This document shows positions 21,955-32,900 of a DNA stretch of 64,000 bases, in pieces (within the stretch, counting starts at the first letter, position 1; every line of letters begins with the position of its first letter). Made by a program: the position numbers and the translations under genes. The notes under the pieces are model-generated. The model saw only the letters and a list, made by a program, of their open reading frames with translations, searched no databases and was not told where the DNA came from. The stretch spans positions 198,350,034-198,414,033 of the forward strand of contig NC_134456.1 of assembly GCF_047948215.1 (NCBI RefSeq). Reading direction: 5' to 3'. The stretch is from Lycorma delicatula. Its lineage: Eukaryota; Arthropoda; Insecta; Hemiptera; Fulgoridae.

Positions 21955-22300
21955 TCAAAAAATGGAGTACAGAAAAATTGATCTCACAGAAAATGGTGTG
22001 GACAATTTTAACACAGGAAATATGCCTGAACTGTACTCAAGTCATCTACGCATTAACAAAAGATAAAAAATATGCTCAAGTAGAATGATGCCATCTTTGT
22101 AGCAAAAAATGCAAACATCCAACCACTGTCACTTTGTGAATCTGCTTTGTTTATACTTGCAGTTGTCCCCAACCAAGTCAATCTGAATAAACTTTTTGTA
22201 AACTTGGCAAATTATTAAACAGCTCAGTAGATTCATTGAATCTGTTCCTATACCTTTGGTTAGAGAATAGAACACTTTTACAAGATTGTAATCAATTTTG
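21955..22300 (+). pseudogene. possible Merlin/ISXO2-like transposase piece
   Basis: The plus-strand frame from 21947 keeps a CLNC...KDKKYAQVE-stop-CHLCSKKC arrangement. This resembles the zinc-binding N-terminus of ISXO2-like (Merlin) transposases: two Cys pairs with a conserved Lys-rich stretch between. The frame has stops and the catalytic domain is not visible. Weak call based on Cys spacing only. Confidence 0.25.
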
Positions 22301-22741
22301 TTTTCCTATTATCTAGCTCCCATTATAAATGAATAAAAAAAAATTTATACATAAACATATTTTCATCTAACTGGAAATAAAATTTATAGTACATTGCACA
22401 TGTACTACTGTACTTGTATTTTCATGCATAGTATTTCAACTATAGAAACTATTCACTTCTTTATAGAACAAACTTATATAAATAATGAACTTTATTCAAG
22501 TTCATTAGTTTTGAGAAGGTTATTGAAAAAAAAAGTCAATTATTTTGTTCATCAGATTCAATCAAACTTGCTCAATCAAAAGTCAATCTATAAATAATAC
22601 AACAAGCTTTGCATAAAACTAATCTAATTAAACAATCATGAATAAGCAATAAAATTATATCTGCATGAAAATTAATTAATTTAATAATTTTTAATAAAGT
22701 ACAATAATTATAAAAACTTTCCTATATTTCTAAAATTATAC

Positions 22742-22801
22742 CTGAGTAGGTTTATTAGGATTTAATAAACTGGCAGAAGTACTTGATTTATTCACAGATT
22801 C
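22742..22801 (-). CDS. GOLIM4: GOLIM4 exon 7
   Basis: Exactly 60 nt between an acceptor TTTTTTTAG (AG at 22803-22802) and a donor GTATAA (22741-22740). It is phase 0 at both ends and encodes ESVNKSSTSASLLNPNKPTQ. A Ser/Asn/Pro-rich low-complexity linker of the luminal tail. Its phase symmetry means it could be skipped without breaking the frame. It is supported by phase, splice signals and position between exons 6 and 8 rather than by conserved residues. Confidence 0.65.
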
Positions 22802-23049
22802 CTAAAAAAAAGAAATACCAAGAAAAAACAGAATAAAATATTAAAATAAAAATAAAACCAAAACATAAAAATATATAAAATAAAAACAAGAATTAAAATA
22901 ATATTCTACAATTAAAATCAGGCTTGCCCTGAAAAGTAACAACACAATCAAAATTGAATTTCATTTTATATATGCTTTTGTTATTTTCATTAATATAAAT
23001 AAAACATAAGGTATAGCACTTAAATGAATTTCAACTTAATTTTTTTCTT
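22802..23049. other. GOLIM4 intron, AT-rich
   Basis: Short A-rich spacer between exon 7 and a SINE; nothing recognised. Confidence 0.6.
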
Positions 23050-23206
23050 TGATGAATTTATTCACCACAGAAGATTACAGAGCAGCTTGTACGCAGGAAT
23101 ATAAAAATTAAATTTTGTAGCATTATGAAAAATGCCATGTCTGACTGGGATTTGAACCAGGACCCCCAGATGAAAGCCCAGAACACTATCACTCTGCCAC
23201 AGAGAT
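23050..23206 (-). mobile_element. tRNA-derived SINE, family A (copy 3)
   Basis: On the minus strand: CTCTGTGGCAGAGTGATAGT (A box), GGGGGTCCTGGTTCAAATCC (B box; plus-strand GGATTTGAACC near 23148), then CCAGTCAGACATGGCATTTT and the shared TCATAATGCTACAAAATTT body. A less preserved end lies near 23050. It has the same order of blocks as the 4.6 and 9.7 kb copies. Confidence 0.8.
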
Positions 23207-24914
23207 AAAATTTTAATATTAACATTTGTTTTTTTTTGTTACAATATTGTCAATAGTTCACGAATAGTTTTAATATAAAATTTTTGTATGTAAAATTTCA
23301 TTTCATATAAATGGAATCCAATCACTAGATAAGACTTTAAATCTGCAAATTAGATTTGCCCTTAAACTAAAAAAAAAATTTTCTGCTTTTTGTAAAATTA
23401 TTGTAAGTATTAGCCATAAAATGGCTTCACCTGCTCATGTCTCCCCTTCAAGTATCTGTCAAATTTTTTTTAAAAAACATACCTAACTTTAAATTACAGC
23501 CATACTAAATTGGTTAAACAAGTTTCATAAAAAATCAGACTTGTCATTCATTTATAAAGTGAATCCAAGAGGTAATGAGCGATACACTGATAATTGGGCA
23601 GAAACACAAATACTCACACTTTCATTAATGCTGTAGATCTTAGATTAGAGCTACATTAGTGGCTTTCCAAAAGCATGACCTGGATGAATATTAAGGATTT
23701 ATTTTTATCTTACTACAGAAGTAGTTGGAAAATTTGTGTGTAAGTATGTACATATGTATTATGAAACTGGACCTCTAGAATGAGTGCAACAGTACATGTG
23801 AAAGACGTCAAACATTTTGAAATTTCACAAATAATATTCTGATAAGGTGAAAAAAACAAAATGATGGATATATATCTGAAACCATCTTTATTATTTTTCT
23901 ACCATTCCCTCTGGTGAACATTACATGAAATAGCTGTCAATGCCAATACAACTAATGATGACAGAATCTAGAAAAAACAAATATTACCTGACTAAGTTCT
24001 GACCTGAGTTTCCTGGCCACAGGAGATTCTCTTTATTAATATAAACCACTTCAGTTTTTGAAGCAGGTAATTTCAAAACTACTTTTGAAACTTGCAAAGT
24101 TCTTGTTGAAGTTTTATAAGAGGGACAAATAAAATTTAATTTTTATGCTAATATAAAATGAACCATGAATAAAAAAAAAGTTTAAACTAAACAAAAAACA
24201 TAATTCAGAAATCTTTAAGCATTCACCTTTAAATATTGAGTTAATCTGAAGATGATTATTTATTTCTGTAATGTTTTTGGCACACTTAATTGTAAAATAC
24301 AATAAATTAATTTGCACACAACTAAACAACTGGATGATGATTACATTTTTCTGACATTAGGCTGAAATTGAAAATAATTGACATGATCAAAAATAAACTT
24401 TTTTTTGATTGTTAATAAATTTAGAGTTTATTGTAAATATTTTTATTGCACAAAAACAAAAAAGATTTAAAATTAATTATTTTGCACATAATATATAGAA
24501 CAGATAAAAAAAGAAAATATCAGAAACAGTTTGAATTATTTAAGAGCAGAAACAGCTTAAAATATTACAAACATGAAGAAACTGCTTATATTTACAATGT
24601 ATAAATGTTATGTGGGTTAAAGTCATTTCCTAAATTTTATTAAACACAAATTTCATTTTGATTGACTGCTACATGAAATTGTTACACAAGTATATTTAAA
24701 TGCATACATTTACTGTTATATTAGTGTCTACATAAATGGTATAAAGTTAATGTAAAATTAACAAATGAATTTTGTGAATAAACAAAAATTTTAAATAAAA
24801 AAGAATTTTAATACTGTAGTAATATTTATCCATAAATTTATGTTATGAACATTGTTTTATTTATTACACCCTACTCAAAGCTACTTTGGTACCAAAATAG
24901 GCTACAGTCATATA
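23207..24914. other. GOLIM4 intron, unassigned
   Basis: AT-rich with scattered moderately complex segments (near 23420-24010). No terminal repeats, tRNA-like heads or coding-like frames that I can name. Confidence 0.5.

Positions 24915-24957
<43 letters not shown>
24915..24957. repeat. compound (TG)n(TA)n microsatellite
   Basis: About 9 TG units followed directly by about 12 TA units. Likely length-polymorphic. Confidence 0.95.
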
Positions 24958-25789
24958 TTATTATCTAAGAATAAATTTGTAACAAAACAAACATCAGCAC
25001 TATCAGTTTAATGAATATAAGTAAGTTACTGATACAAAATTTCATTTTTATTATTTTGAAATTTTCTTTTTCTTTTTAGGACAAAAATAACAGAATCTCC
25101 TAATGAGACATACACTTACAATCCATACCAAAGTTAAAAACTATAATCAAAAAATTTATCTCTAATAAAAAGAACTGCTACACAATTCTCAAGCACAAGA
25201 GATAGAATGCTTTGTTTTTGATGTACTGACAAACAAGCAAATACATTTTATTTTGCATTTTCCATTAAAACAAACATTAATCTTCCTGATTGAAAGCAAC
25301 ACTGTTTTTCTCAGTCGTCCTTCCACTATCACTCAATATAATAAAGAATAAATTACTTTTGTATCCTACATAACTCTAATAGTTTCTTAAAAAAGAACTG
25401 GTATATTGCGGTTTTGCATAGTATAACATAATTATACATAGGAAAAGAACATAATAACATATAAACAAATTTTTAGGGTGGTTACATGACAATAAAAACA
25501 GTCTTTTGCCTTTTATTATAGCAATTTTTACTTAGTATTTATCTAAAAGAAATATTCCTATTACCTTTCATATTTTTATAAATGAAAACGATTATCGTGT
25601 GATTTTAATATCAGTGGTTAAAAAAACTTTTACATAATCACAATTTCTTTTTTAAAAATAAATTACAGAACAGTTATTTCAGGAATTACAGCTAGTAGGT
25701 CAACAACTATTACTGAAACTTTTCCGTATTAATGTAATTTATATATGTGTTAAATAAAATTAATAATCACTTACTAGTTTTTTTTTTAA
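24958..25789. other. GOLIM4 intron, AT-rich
   Basis: No coding-like frame, no repeat ends. Nothing further seen. Confidence 0.6.
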
Positions 25790-26245
25790 AAACTACCCCC
25801 TATATTTCGGTATACCCCTAAATCCTACATCCCTAACAATTTGTTTTACATATTCCAAACGTTACCTTCCTGCATAATTTTTTCCTACTACCTGTCCCTC
25901 CAATATTAAAGCGACTATTCCAGGATGCCTTAATATGTGGCCTATAAGTCTGTCTCTTCTTTTAACTATATTTTTCCAAATGCTTCTTTTTCTTTCTTCA
26001 TTGATTTGCCGCAACACCTCTTCACCTGTCACTTTATCCACCCAACTGATTTTTAACATTCTCCTACAGCACCACATTTCAAAAGCTTCTAATCTTTTCT
26101 TCTCAGGTACTTGAACATACAAGGCTAACTTTCATATAAAACTACGCTCCAAACATATACTTTCAAAAATCTTTTCCTGACGTTTAAATTAATTTTTGAT
26201 GTAAACAAATTATATTTCTGACTGAAGGCTTGTTTCGTCTGTACT
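25790..26245 (-). mobile_element. RTE-type LINE, reverse transcriptase C-terminus
   Basis: An 86-codon minus-strand frame (26122-25862) carries RRLEAFEMWCCRRMLKISW-like residues: KRLEAFEMWCCRRMLKIS, then DKVTGEEVLRQINEERK and DRLIGHILRH. This is the signature end of RTE-class LINE polyproteins (EMW..RRM..ISW.D..T..EVL....GH.LRH). Upstream, in another frame, AFSQKYNLFTSKINLNVRK and VYVWSVVLYES match the preceding family block (YVWSV.LYG.E.W). One frameshift near 26120 separates the two. 5' truncated at about 26245, next to a fragment of a different LINE. Confidence 0.8.
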
Positions 26246-26259
26246 ATTACCATACCACC

Positions 26260-26480
26260 CCCTCCTTTCTGAGCCCTTAGGGGCTTTACTGGAGGTCATC
26301 TTTAGATCCTCCAACTGAATATATCTCAGTCATCAGCCAGGCCTCAGTCAGAATGCCACTGATGCAAATGCCTCAACAGACATTTACATCAGTAAAAATT
26401 ACTATCTCAGTCAACGCCTTCGTTTTAGGCTTCTTTCAGACATTTTCATTCTTCTTTTCCTACAATATCACCCTCTCAAC
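26260..26480 (-). mobile_element. R1-like LINE 3' UTR fragment (copy D)
   Basis: The plus-strand text is the reverse complement of the 3' UTR of the R1-like LINE seen at 14.8 and 59.1 kb. ATGCCACTGATGCAAATGCC near 26353 equals the complement of the GGCATTTGCATCAGTGGCAT block of copy B. GGCTTTACTGGAGGTCATCT near 26282 is the complement of the block AGATGACCTTCAGTAAAGCC of copy A. No coding part remains. Confidence 0.75.
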
Positions 26481-27239
26481 TAGCTAACCAAGTCCGTGAA
26501 AGTAAGAACCCTGTACCTAGTCCAATTTTAATACCAATGCTTGTGACTATAAATGCCTTAACTATCGACTAAGTAACAAGTCAATACAATACTAAACTCA
26601 TACGTTCAAATGTGTTATACGTAACAACAAAATTCAGACTGACATCTCATCACCCACTATAAACATCATACTTGAAAACAAACTTGTTATAATCAATAAA
26701 TTACTGTTGTCATAATTAATAACTTCTATTTCTTATCAGTAAAGATAGAAAGTTATTAATTATCTGTAATCAGAGATAAGCAATAATGAAAGAATAACCT
26801 AGAAGATGGGGTAAAGATTAGCAGCAAACAATAATCTTAATATACTTAATATTTTTATCTTTTTTTAATTTTTTGTTTTTTGTACCATCTTCGATAGAAG
26901 GAAGGCAGTAACACCAGTAATTAAAACTGTTCACATGGCTCTTAACTCTAAATCTGTACAGTGTAAGCATTCTTTAAATTTCTAAGTTATGATAATCTTG
27001 TCCTCCAACAGAGAGGAAAAGAATGTTTACTAAACAAGCTTTAAATAAAAGACTAATTGTTGGAAAGTAGGTAAGCTAAAATATAAAAATGTTATTTTTA
27101 CTTCTGTCTTTTCTTCCGCTGTCACTTTGAACAGCAAAACATGAGTTGTGCCTTATAAAACAAGTAACGAGGATGCAGGTGTCAGAGTTTTAATCCAGTT
27201 TTTTCCAAAATAATTATGGAACCTCTAACTAAAACTGGG
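26481..27239. other. GOLIM4 intron, unassigned
   Basis: No gene seen. The sequence just upstream of 27240 may include part of the missing 5' half of the following mariner, but I cannot recognise it. Confidence 0.45.
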
Positions 27240-28133
27240 ATTTTTTTTCTCTCTTGCAGTGCATGCATGCTATTGTTGCAGATTGTAGACAAACAATCCA
27301 TGATGTTTGTGCAATCGTACAAATGTCATATGGGTCCGTGCAACACATCTTGTCGGACAATTTGAACGTGAGACACATTGCTGCAAAATTCATACTGAGA
27401 CTGTTGAACAACGACCAGAAACAAAATTGCATAGCTGTCTGTAGTGAATTGAAAAATTCAGCAAGCGATGACCCTAACTTCATCTCCAACATCATAACCG
27501 GTGATGAGTCAGGGGTGTACGGATATGACCCTGAAACTAAGCAGCAGTCGTCGCAGTGGAAGTCGCCAAGTTCACCGCGGCCAAAAAAAGTATGCTAAGT
27601 TCGCAGCAACATGAAGTCCATCATGATTGTTTTTTTCGACATCAAAGGCATTATCCATAAGAAATTGTTCCTCTTGGTTAAACTGTCAATGGGATATTCT
27701 ATTGTGAAGTTTTGAAGCGATTACGTGAAAGTATTAGGTGCAAACGTTCAGATCTGTGGGGTAACAACACGCCCGCGCACACATCGCTGGCCATTCAGAA
27801 TTTCTTGGCTTTCAAAAAGACGGTAGTGATTCCCCACCCACCCTATTCACCTGACCTTGCCCCGTGCGACTTTTTTCTCTTTCCGAAAATAAAATTTCAA
27901 TTGAAAGGCCATCATTTTAACACAATTGAAGAGATTCAGGAAGAAATGGAGAACGTGCTTCGAACACTTACACCTACAGACTTCCAGGGATGCATGAAAT
28001 CATGGGAAAAATGCTGGGATCACTGTATCAATGCCCAAGGGGATTACTTTACAGGAGACTGTGGAAATTATAAGTTATGGTAAGCTATTTTATTTTTATG
28101 GTAAAATTCCCCAAACTTTTGGGTAGCACCTCA
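27240..28133 (+). mobile_element. mariner element, 5'-truncated, catalytic Asp lost
   Basis: The plus strand encodes most of a mariner transposase. Residues from the second helix-turn-helix (DCRQTIHDVCAIVQMSYGSV) continue through NIITGDESGVYGYDPETKQ (first catalytic Asp in GDES). The frame is broken by a stop near 27596 and a frameshift near 27665. The frame 27712-28083 gives KRLRESIRCKRSDLWGNN, then TPAHTSLAIQNFLAF, then PPYSPDLAPCDFFLFPKIKF. The usual segment between GNN and PAHTSL, which carries the second catalytic Asp (HDNA), is absent in frame. The 3' end is the inverted repeat CAAACTTTTGGGTAGCACCT up to 28133. The 5' end and first helix-turn-helix are missing. Confidence 0.85.
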
Positions 28134-28207
28134 TATATATATATATAAATAATAGTGATTCATAATCAATGCCCAGGAAAAACTAGTGAAGAAAAAAATT
28201 GACAATT

Positions 28208-28241
28208 GAAGAATATGTGTAAAATTATACACATATTCTTC
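28208..28241. repeat. 14-bp inverted repeat
   Basis: GAAGAATATGTGTA (28208-28221) pairs perfectly with TACACATATTCTTC (28228-28241) across a 6-base loop. No T-run follows to suggest a terminator. Possibly a relic of a small palindromic element. Confidence 0.6.
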
Positions 28242-28405
28242 TCACAATGCACTTACAGCAAAAGCACACTAAGAAAGGATATTTTGAAATTCCAAGTTTA
28301 AAGGGTTAAAATGGATTGACAATAACATTTACAATTTTTTTGGTACAAAATGAAGATATCAACTTGAATTTTTGTGTGTGTAATCTTCATCTAAATATCT
28401 AAAAC

Positions 28406-28578
28406 TCAATTTCTAGATTGCATGACATTTGTTTTCTGAAAGTGGTGAAGAAAGGTATAAGGTTTTCATCAATGATTCCAAACTTTTCCCATTTCTGAAA
28501 CTACATTAAATGAGATATTCACTAGACTCGGGCTTTAAAATACTCTTCAGATAAATATCTAAACTCAATTTTCACGTA
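28406..28578. repeat. 173-bp dispersed direct repeat, copy 1
   Basis: Matches 29939-30111 over the whole length with no net length change and clear but moderate divergence. Shared blocks include GAAAGTGGTGAAGAAAGGTA, AATGATTCCAAA and CTACATTAAATGAGATA. The second copy lies inside the mariner at 29.9-31.2 kb; this one stands alone. Family unknown. Confidence 0.75.
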
Positions 28579-28984
28579 TTTTTGAATTTGATTTTTTTGT
28601 GCGACAGTGTATGGCACAGCAGCTCAACTAATACAGCCACTGGTACTGTTTTGTATGTGCCACATGAGTGGCTGCACCTGCCTTGTTACTTGATTAAAAA
28701 AAAATGAAACAAAGTATTGTCACCTCCTAGTGGTGTTTGTCGGGTAACGCTAAGAACTGAGCAAAATTCATTTTTTACTGGACCTTTATCCAGTAAAAAA
28801 CTACTATAACTGTCCAACTATAACTACTATGTTTAAGATGAAGGCTGACTATTTTGAAATGCAGATAGATTCTTCAGATCACTCAAAGTTTTGGTCCTAT
28901 AATGACCAACTGATGCTCGAAAGAAATTACAAGAATCATATTTTTTATAAACTGAAAGTCTTCAAGTTTTATTTATCATTATTA

Positions 28985-29160
28985 TTCTCATAAGCATGAG
29001 TTTAATGAATACAGGAGGGTCCAGGGGGCAGAGCCCCTGGCTGGACGAGAAGTATGAGCAAAGTGAGCCCAGACTATCTAAACATCCATGGCCATGATAG
29101 GAAACTCAAGTAAACATTTAGTGCAGGCGAAGCTGTGTCCAGAGTACATATATATATATA
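28985..29160. other. GC-richer island with strong hairpin
   Basis: A locally GC-rich patch in very AT-rich surroundings. CCAGGGG (29021-29027) pairs with CCCCTGG (29034-29040) around GCAGAG. A further GTGCAGGCGAAGCTGTGTCC stretch is near 29121. It ends in a short TA run. GC hairpins of this kind occur near the ends of some mobile elements, but I cannot name one. No open frame. Confidence 0.4.
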
Positions 29161-29655
29161 TATAATTTATAAATTAAATTAAAAATTACATTAGATTTTT
29201 ATTATTATAATATTTATATTTAGCCTAATAAAATTCTTTTCTCAGATTTTGTTTGTCTTTATTTATTTATTAGAAATAGTTAAAAAAATTAGTAAAAACC
29301 ATCAGGTAAAAAAATCTAAGAATAAAATTTTATAAGGCTAAAATAAAAATTTAATAACAAAAATCCACTGTAATATTTAATTTAATAATTCATAAATTCA
29401 ATCAATTTGTTTTTTATATTACTGCTATTATAAATATAATACTATTATCACTACTGTCACTATTATTAACTTCTCTAAAACAACAGCAAAACATAATTTA
29501 TTATGACATTTATTAAGACATTAATACCATGATTATAAGGAGACACAAGGCCCAGAACATTATGTTCATCATAACATTAAGATAAAAACAATATCATTTT
29601 TGGATTACATCATAAAAATTTGTGGAAAAAATATTCATAAATACTGAATATTTAC

Positions 29656-29742
29656 CTTTTGTCCCTGCTTGAGAGGATCATCATGATCCATAACAGCATC
29701 AGGATTAATAACTGGGGTTGTTGAACTTCCAGTTAGTAGAGC
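29656..29742 (-). CDS. GOLIM4: GOLIM4 exon 6
   Basis: 87 nt between acceptor GTGTGCAG (AG at 29744-29743) and donor GTAAAT (29655-29654), phase 0 at both ends. It encodes ALLTGSSTTPVINP then DAVMDHDDPLKQGQK. Thr/Pro-rich then acidic, consistent with the luminal tail after the coiled coil. No specific motif. Strong splice signals and exact phase continuity with exons 5 and 7 support it. Confidence 0.75.
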
Positions 29743-29863
29743 CTGCACACAAAAAACATTGTTCTTATAAGTTTCAGATACTTTCTTTATTTCATAAATA
29801 GCTTTAATTCTATTATTATATTGTAGTACAAAACTTTCCAGCAGCAGAAATCACAGTTATTTA

Positions 29864-31211
29864 TGAGGTTTGATAAAAAAATACTAAGCATTTTAGTTTT
29901 TCTCAAAAAATCTTTATTTATTCATCAATATTGAATTGTCAATTTCTAGATTACATGAAATTTGATTTTTGAAAGTGGTGAAGAAAGGTAAAAAATTTTG
30001 ATCAATGATTCCAAATTTTCCCCATTTCTGAGACTACATTAAATGAGATAGTCATTAGAGTTGGGCTTGAAAGTACTCTTCAGACAAATATCTAAACTCC
30101 ATTTTCAGGTATGCAATTCTTTTCCTTTAGCAATTCTGTCGTTATCTCTTCAATGTTGGGAAAACATCATCCTTTCATAGTTCTTTTCAGCTTGAGGAAA
30201 AGGAAGAAGTCACAGGGGGCCAAATACAGAGGCTGAGGCATCATAATGGTGTTGTTATTGGCTAAAAATTCACAAACAAGCAGTGAAGTGTGAGCAGATG
30301 CATTATTGTGGTGCAATTGTCATGAATTGTTTCACCACAAATCTAGGTGTTTTCTTTGAATTGCTTCACGCAAACAACATAAAACTTCCAGGTAATTCTC
30401 CTTATTGACCTTAAAACCTGGTGGCAAGAACTCATGATACACTGTTGAACTCGAAGAACACAGTGATCAGAACCTTAACATTCGATCAAACTTTACAAGC
30501 TTTTTTCGGTCTTGGCTCTTCAGGAAGTTTCCGTTGGGACAATTGGGTCTTAGTTTCAACGTTATAGCCATACACCCATGTTTCTTCACAAAAGTTATGA
30601 CTGGTTTGAGCAGTTCTAGATTATCATTCACTTCACTCAGTAACTGGTGAGCAATGTTCATTCAGTACTGCTTTTGGTTGAAAAACAATTTTGGAACAAA
30701 ATTTGCTGCCACCCACCACATGCCCAAAACATATGAAAAAATTTCTTGGCATGAACCAAATGATATGCCAACATGAACAGCAACCTCTCTGGTAGTAGTT
30801 CAGCAATTGCCCATAATCATTTTCTTACAATTTTTTATGTTTTCATTGGCTGTTGTGTGCTGGGACATCCAGGGCGCTCATCAACTTCAATGTCTTCATG
30901 GCCCTCTTGGAAACGTTTGTACCACTTGTAAATGCGTTTTATTCATAGAATGCAGTGTTGCTCTTTATTTCATTCTTAAAGTAAACTTTAATGCAAATTC
31001 TTTGTTCCATTTTTTCCACAAGTTAAAAATTGCCAAACATAACAAACATATGCAAACTTTTTGACAGCCAGCAATAACTAAGCATCCAATATGGCTAAGT
31101 AAATATACATTATGGATAAGTGTACTAACACAGCAATATAAAAATTGTGACAATTGGACTTATACAGCCCAGGAAATTAAAAAATTCTGTGTAGTTTTTG
31201 ATCAAACCTCA
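29864..31211 (-). mobile_element. full-length but decayed mariner element
   Basis: A 1,348-bp element with both ends and flanking TA (29862-29863, 31212-31213). The inverted repeats begin TGAGGTTTGAT at both ends. On the minus strand the transposase is readable in pieces. RGHEDIEVDERPG-like residues lie near 30870-30900, AVHVGISFGSCQEIF near 30740-30790, and ATNFVPKLF-like residues near 30680. A linker and first catalytic region near 30540-30660 includes QLLSEVNDNLELLKPV. EDQ.KLKR-type C-terminal residues are near 30190. The transposase 3' end is occupied by a 173-bp repeat also present at 28406-28578. It sits in the GOLIM4 intron between exons 5 and 6, same strand as the gene. Inactive. Confidence 0.8.
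29939..30111. repeat. 173-bp dispersed direct repeat, copy 2
   Basis: Partner of 28406-28578 in the same orientation. It lies inside the 3' part of the 29.9-31.2 kb mariner, where transposase C-terminal codons would be expected. It therefore looks like an insertion into that mariner or a rearrangement. Confidence 0.75.
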
Positions 31212-31542
31212 TATATTATTTGAAAAATATTTTATGTTGATGTAACAATTCCTTACTTCTAGGACTGAATGTTAACATTGACATAACTAACAGTAACATA
31301 CAATCGTAAAGTTAAGAATGTATAAAAATCAACGCAAAATATCAACCAGGGCATAAAATACGAGTGAATTCTATTATTAGAATAGTTTCTTAAAGCAATA
31401 CAATAATACAAATTCTCTTTAAATCGTTTTAGAAAACCAATGATCCACTGCTACCATTGGTGAATGCAACCAGTATGAATGTCTTAAATGCATTTACATA
31501 CAATTGATGTAAAATATATTCACTGAATATAAATTTACTCAC

Positions 31543-31698
31543 TTTTGGAGGCTCAGCTGCAACAGCTCCAGCAACATTAGCATTATCCTGTGCTCCAACA
31601 GCAGCTATGATATCTTCACCTGCCAGCTTGGATTTTGCATCACCATTACTGTAAGTTTTTACTGACTGGATACCAGCCTTACATTGCTCTAATGCATT
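31543..31698 (-). CDS. GOLIM4: GOLIM4 exon 5
   Basis: 156 nt between acceptor TTTTAG (AG at 31700-31699) and donor GTGAGT (31542-31541), phase 0 at both ends. It encodes NALEQCKAGIQSVKTYSNGD (end of the helical region), then Ala-rich AGEDIIAAVGAQDNANVAGA and EPPK. It marks the change from coiled coil to low-complexity luminal tail. No recognisable domain. Confidence 0.8.
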
Positions 31699-31922
31699 CT
31701 AAAACAGACATTAAAATTGTAAATTTTGATAGCAATTTAAAAGATAAAAAAACTATTCTTAGAACTAAATAAAAATGTATTATTGGTACAATTTTTATTA
31801 ATCCTATGAAATTTAGCTTGATAAAGTACACTAATTAAAAAAGATTAACACTAAACAGAAATACCGTGAGATTATAGTATTTATCTGAGTAAAAATAATG
31901 AAATGTATTATTAATCACTGAC

Positions 31923-32069
31923 CTTCATCTGAGTTAACTCAGTCTCAAGTTGTCTATTAGTCATTTCTAACTTGTTTACTCTATCAGAAACAGGTCCAGA
32001 ATTTTCTTTCAATCTAGCATTTTCTTTTTCTAAAAGTTCTTTTTCATGAAGTAATGCTTCATATTTCAA
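31923..32069 (-). CDS. GOLIM4: GOLIM4 exon 4 (coiled coil)
   Basis: 147 nt with acceptor AATTTTAG (AG at 32071-32070) and donor GTCAGT (31922-31921), phase 0 at both ends. It encodes LKYEALLHEKELLEKENARL, KENSGPVSDRVNK and LEMTNRQLETELTQMK. Leucines and charged residues repeat with heptad spacing, so this is coiled coil. It corresponds to the distal part of the stem coiled coil of GOLIM4, which in the family mediates Golgi retention and cargo/pH-dependent trafficking (family knowledge). Confidence 0.85.
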
Positions 32070-32189
32070 CTAAAATTAAAAAAAAAAAACAAAAAAATAA
32101 TAAATACAAAAAAATAAATAAAAGAAATTCACTGATAGCATCATATTAATATATACAACCAGATTCAAAAATTTCCTGGAATTAGACTA

Positions 32190-32900
32190 CTTTACCAATG
32201 TCTATAAACTTGCTGGAAACAATCATGAAATTTGAAATATCATTCTCAGTTATTTATTTAATCATAGCAACCATATCATCAGCATTCTTGTATCCTTTCT
32301 TCTCAAAAGCATTTTTCCAGCAAATAAATAGAAATCAGCTAGTGCCAAGATGGGAGAGTATGATGACTGTTCCAGAGTTGTTACACTGTCATACCAGGTA
32401 CTCTTTGACAAGGATATCCTGATGATAAAAGAGTTCAATTCTTTGTTTCCCATTTTCAGGATTCTTCCTTCTTACTATAACCAGTAAATGACAAAGAATA
32501 TCAATGTATACTTCTTTGTTCACTGTCCGGCAATCAGGAATGAATACTTAGGGAACAATATCCTGCCATACTGATGAGGTTTCCTGCCAGTATCATGAAC
32601 ATTTTTTCTGATCTGACATTTTTGGAACAATGTGTTGAAAAAACAAGCATGTTCAGACCATACTATGACAACTTTGAATCGATATTCCAACTATTGATGC
32701 TACTTCCTTGACAGTTCTTCTTTTTCACTTCAAACATTTTCAACACATTCAGTAGTTTATTTGTCGAGGTAGTTGCACAGCCAACAGTCATTACATTCAT
32801 TAAACCATTTATACTAAATGCTACTGTAAACCACGGTTTTCTTTATTCCCAATTCTCCATACTTGTTCAACAGTGTTAATGTCTGACTGATTTTTTAAGA
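32190..32900 (-). mobile_element. old mariner-like transposase remnant
   Basis: On the minus strand a decayed catalytic-domain region is readable. TKEYYIDILCHLLVIVRRKN is near 32470-32510, with a frame shift at the second catalytic region. TTLEQSSYSPILALADFYLF is near 32330-32390, where SYSPILALAD is a worn version of PYSPDLAPAD, followed by KRRKDTR-type residues. Upstream pieces near 32700-32860 suggest the N-terminal domain. Frames are broken many times; no terminal repeats recognised. Clearly older than its neighbours. Confidence 0.6.
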
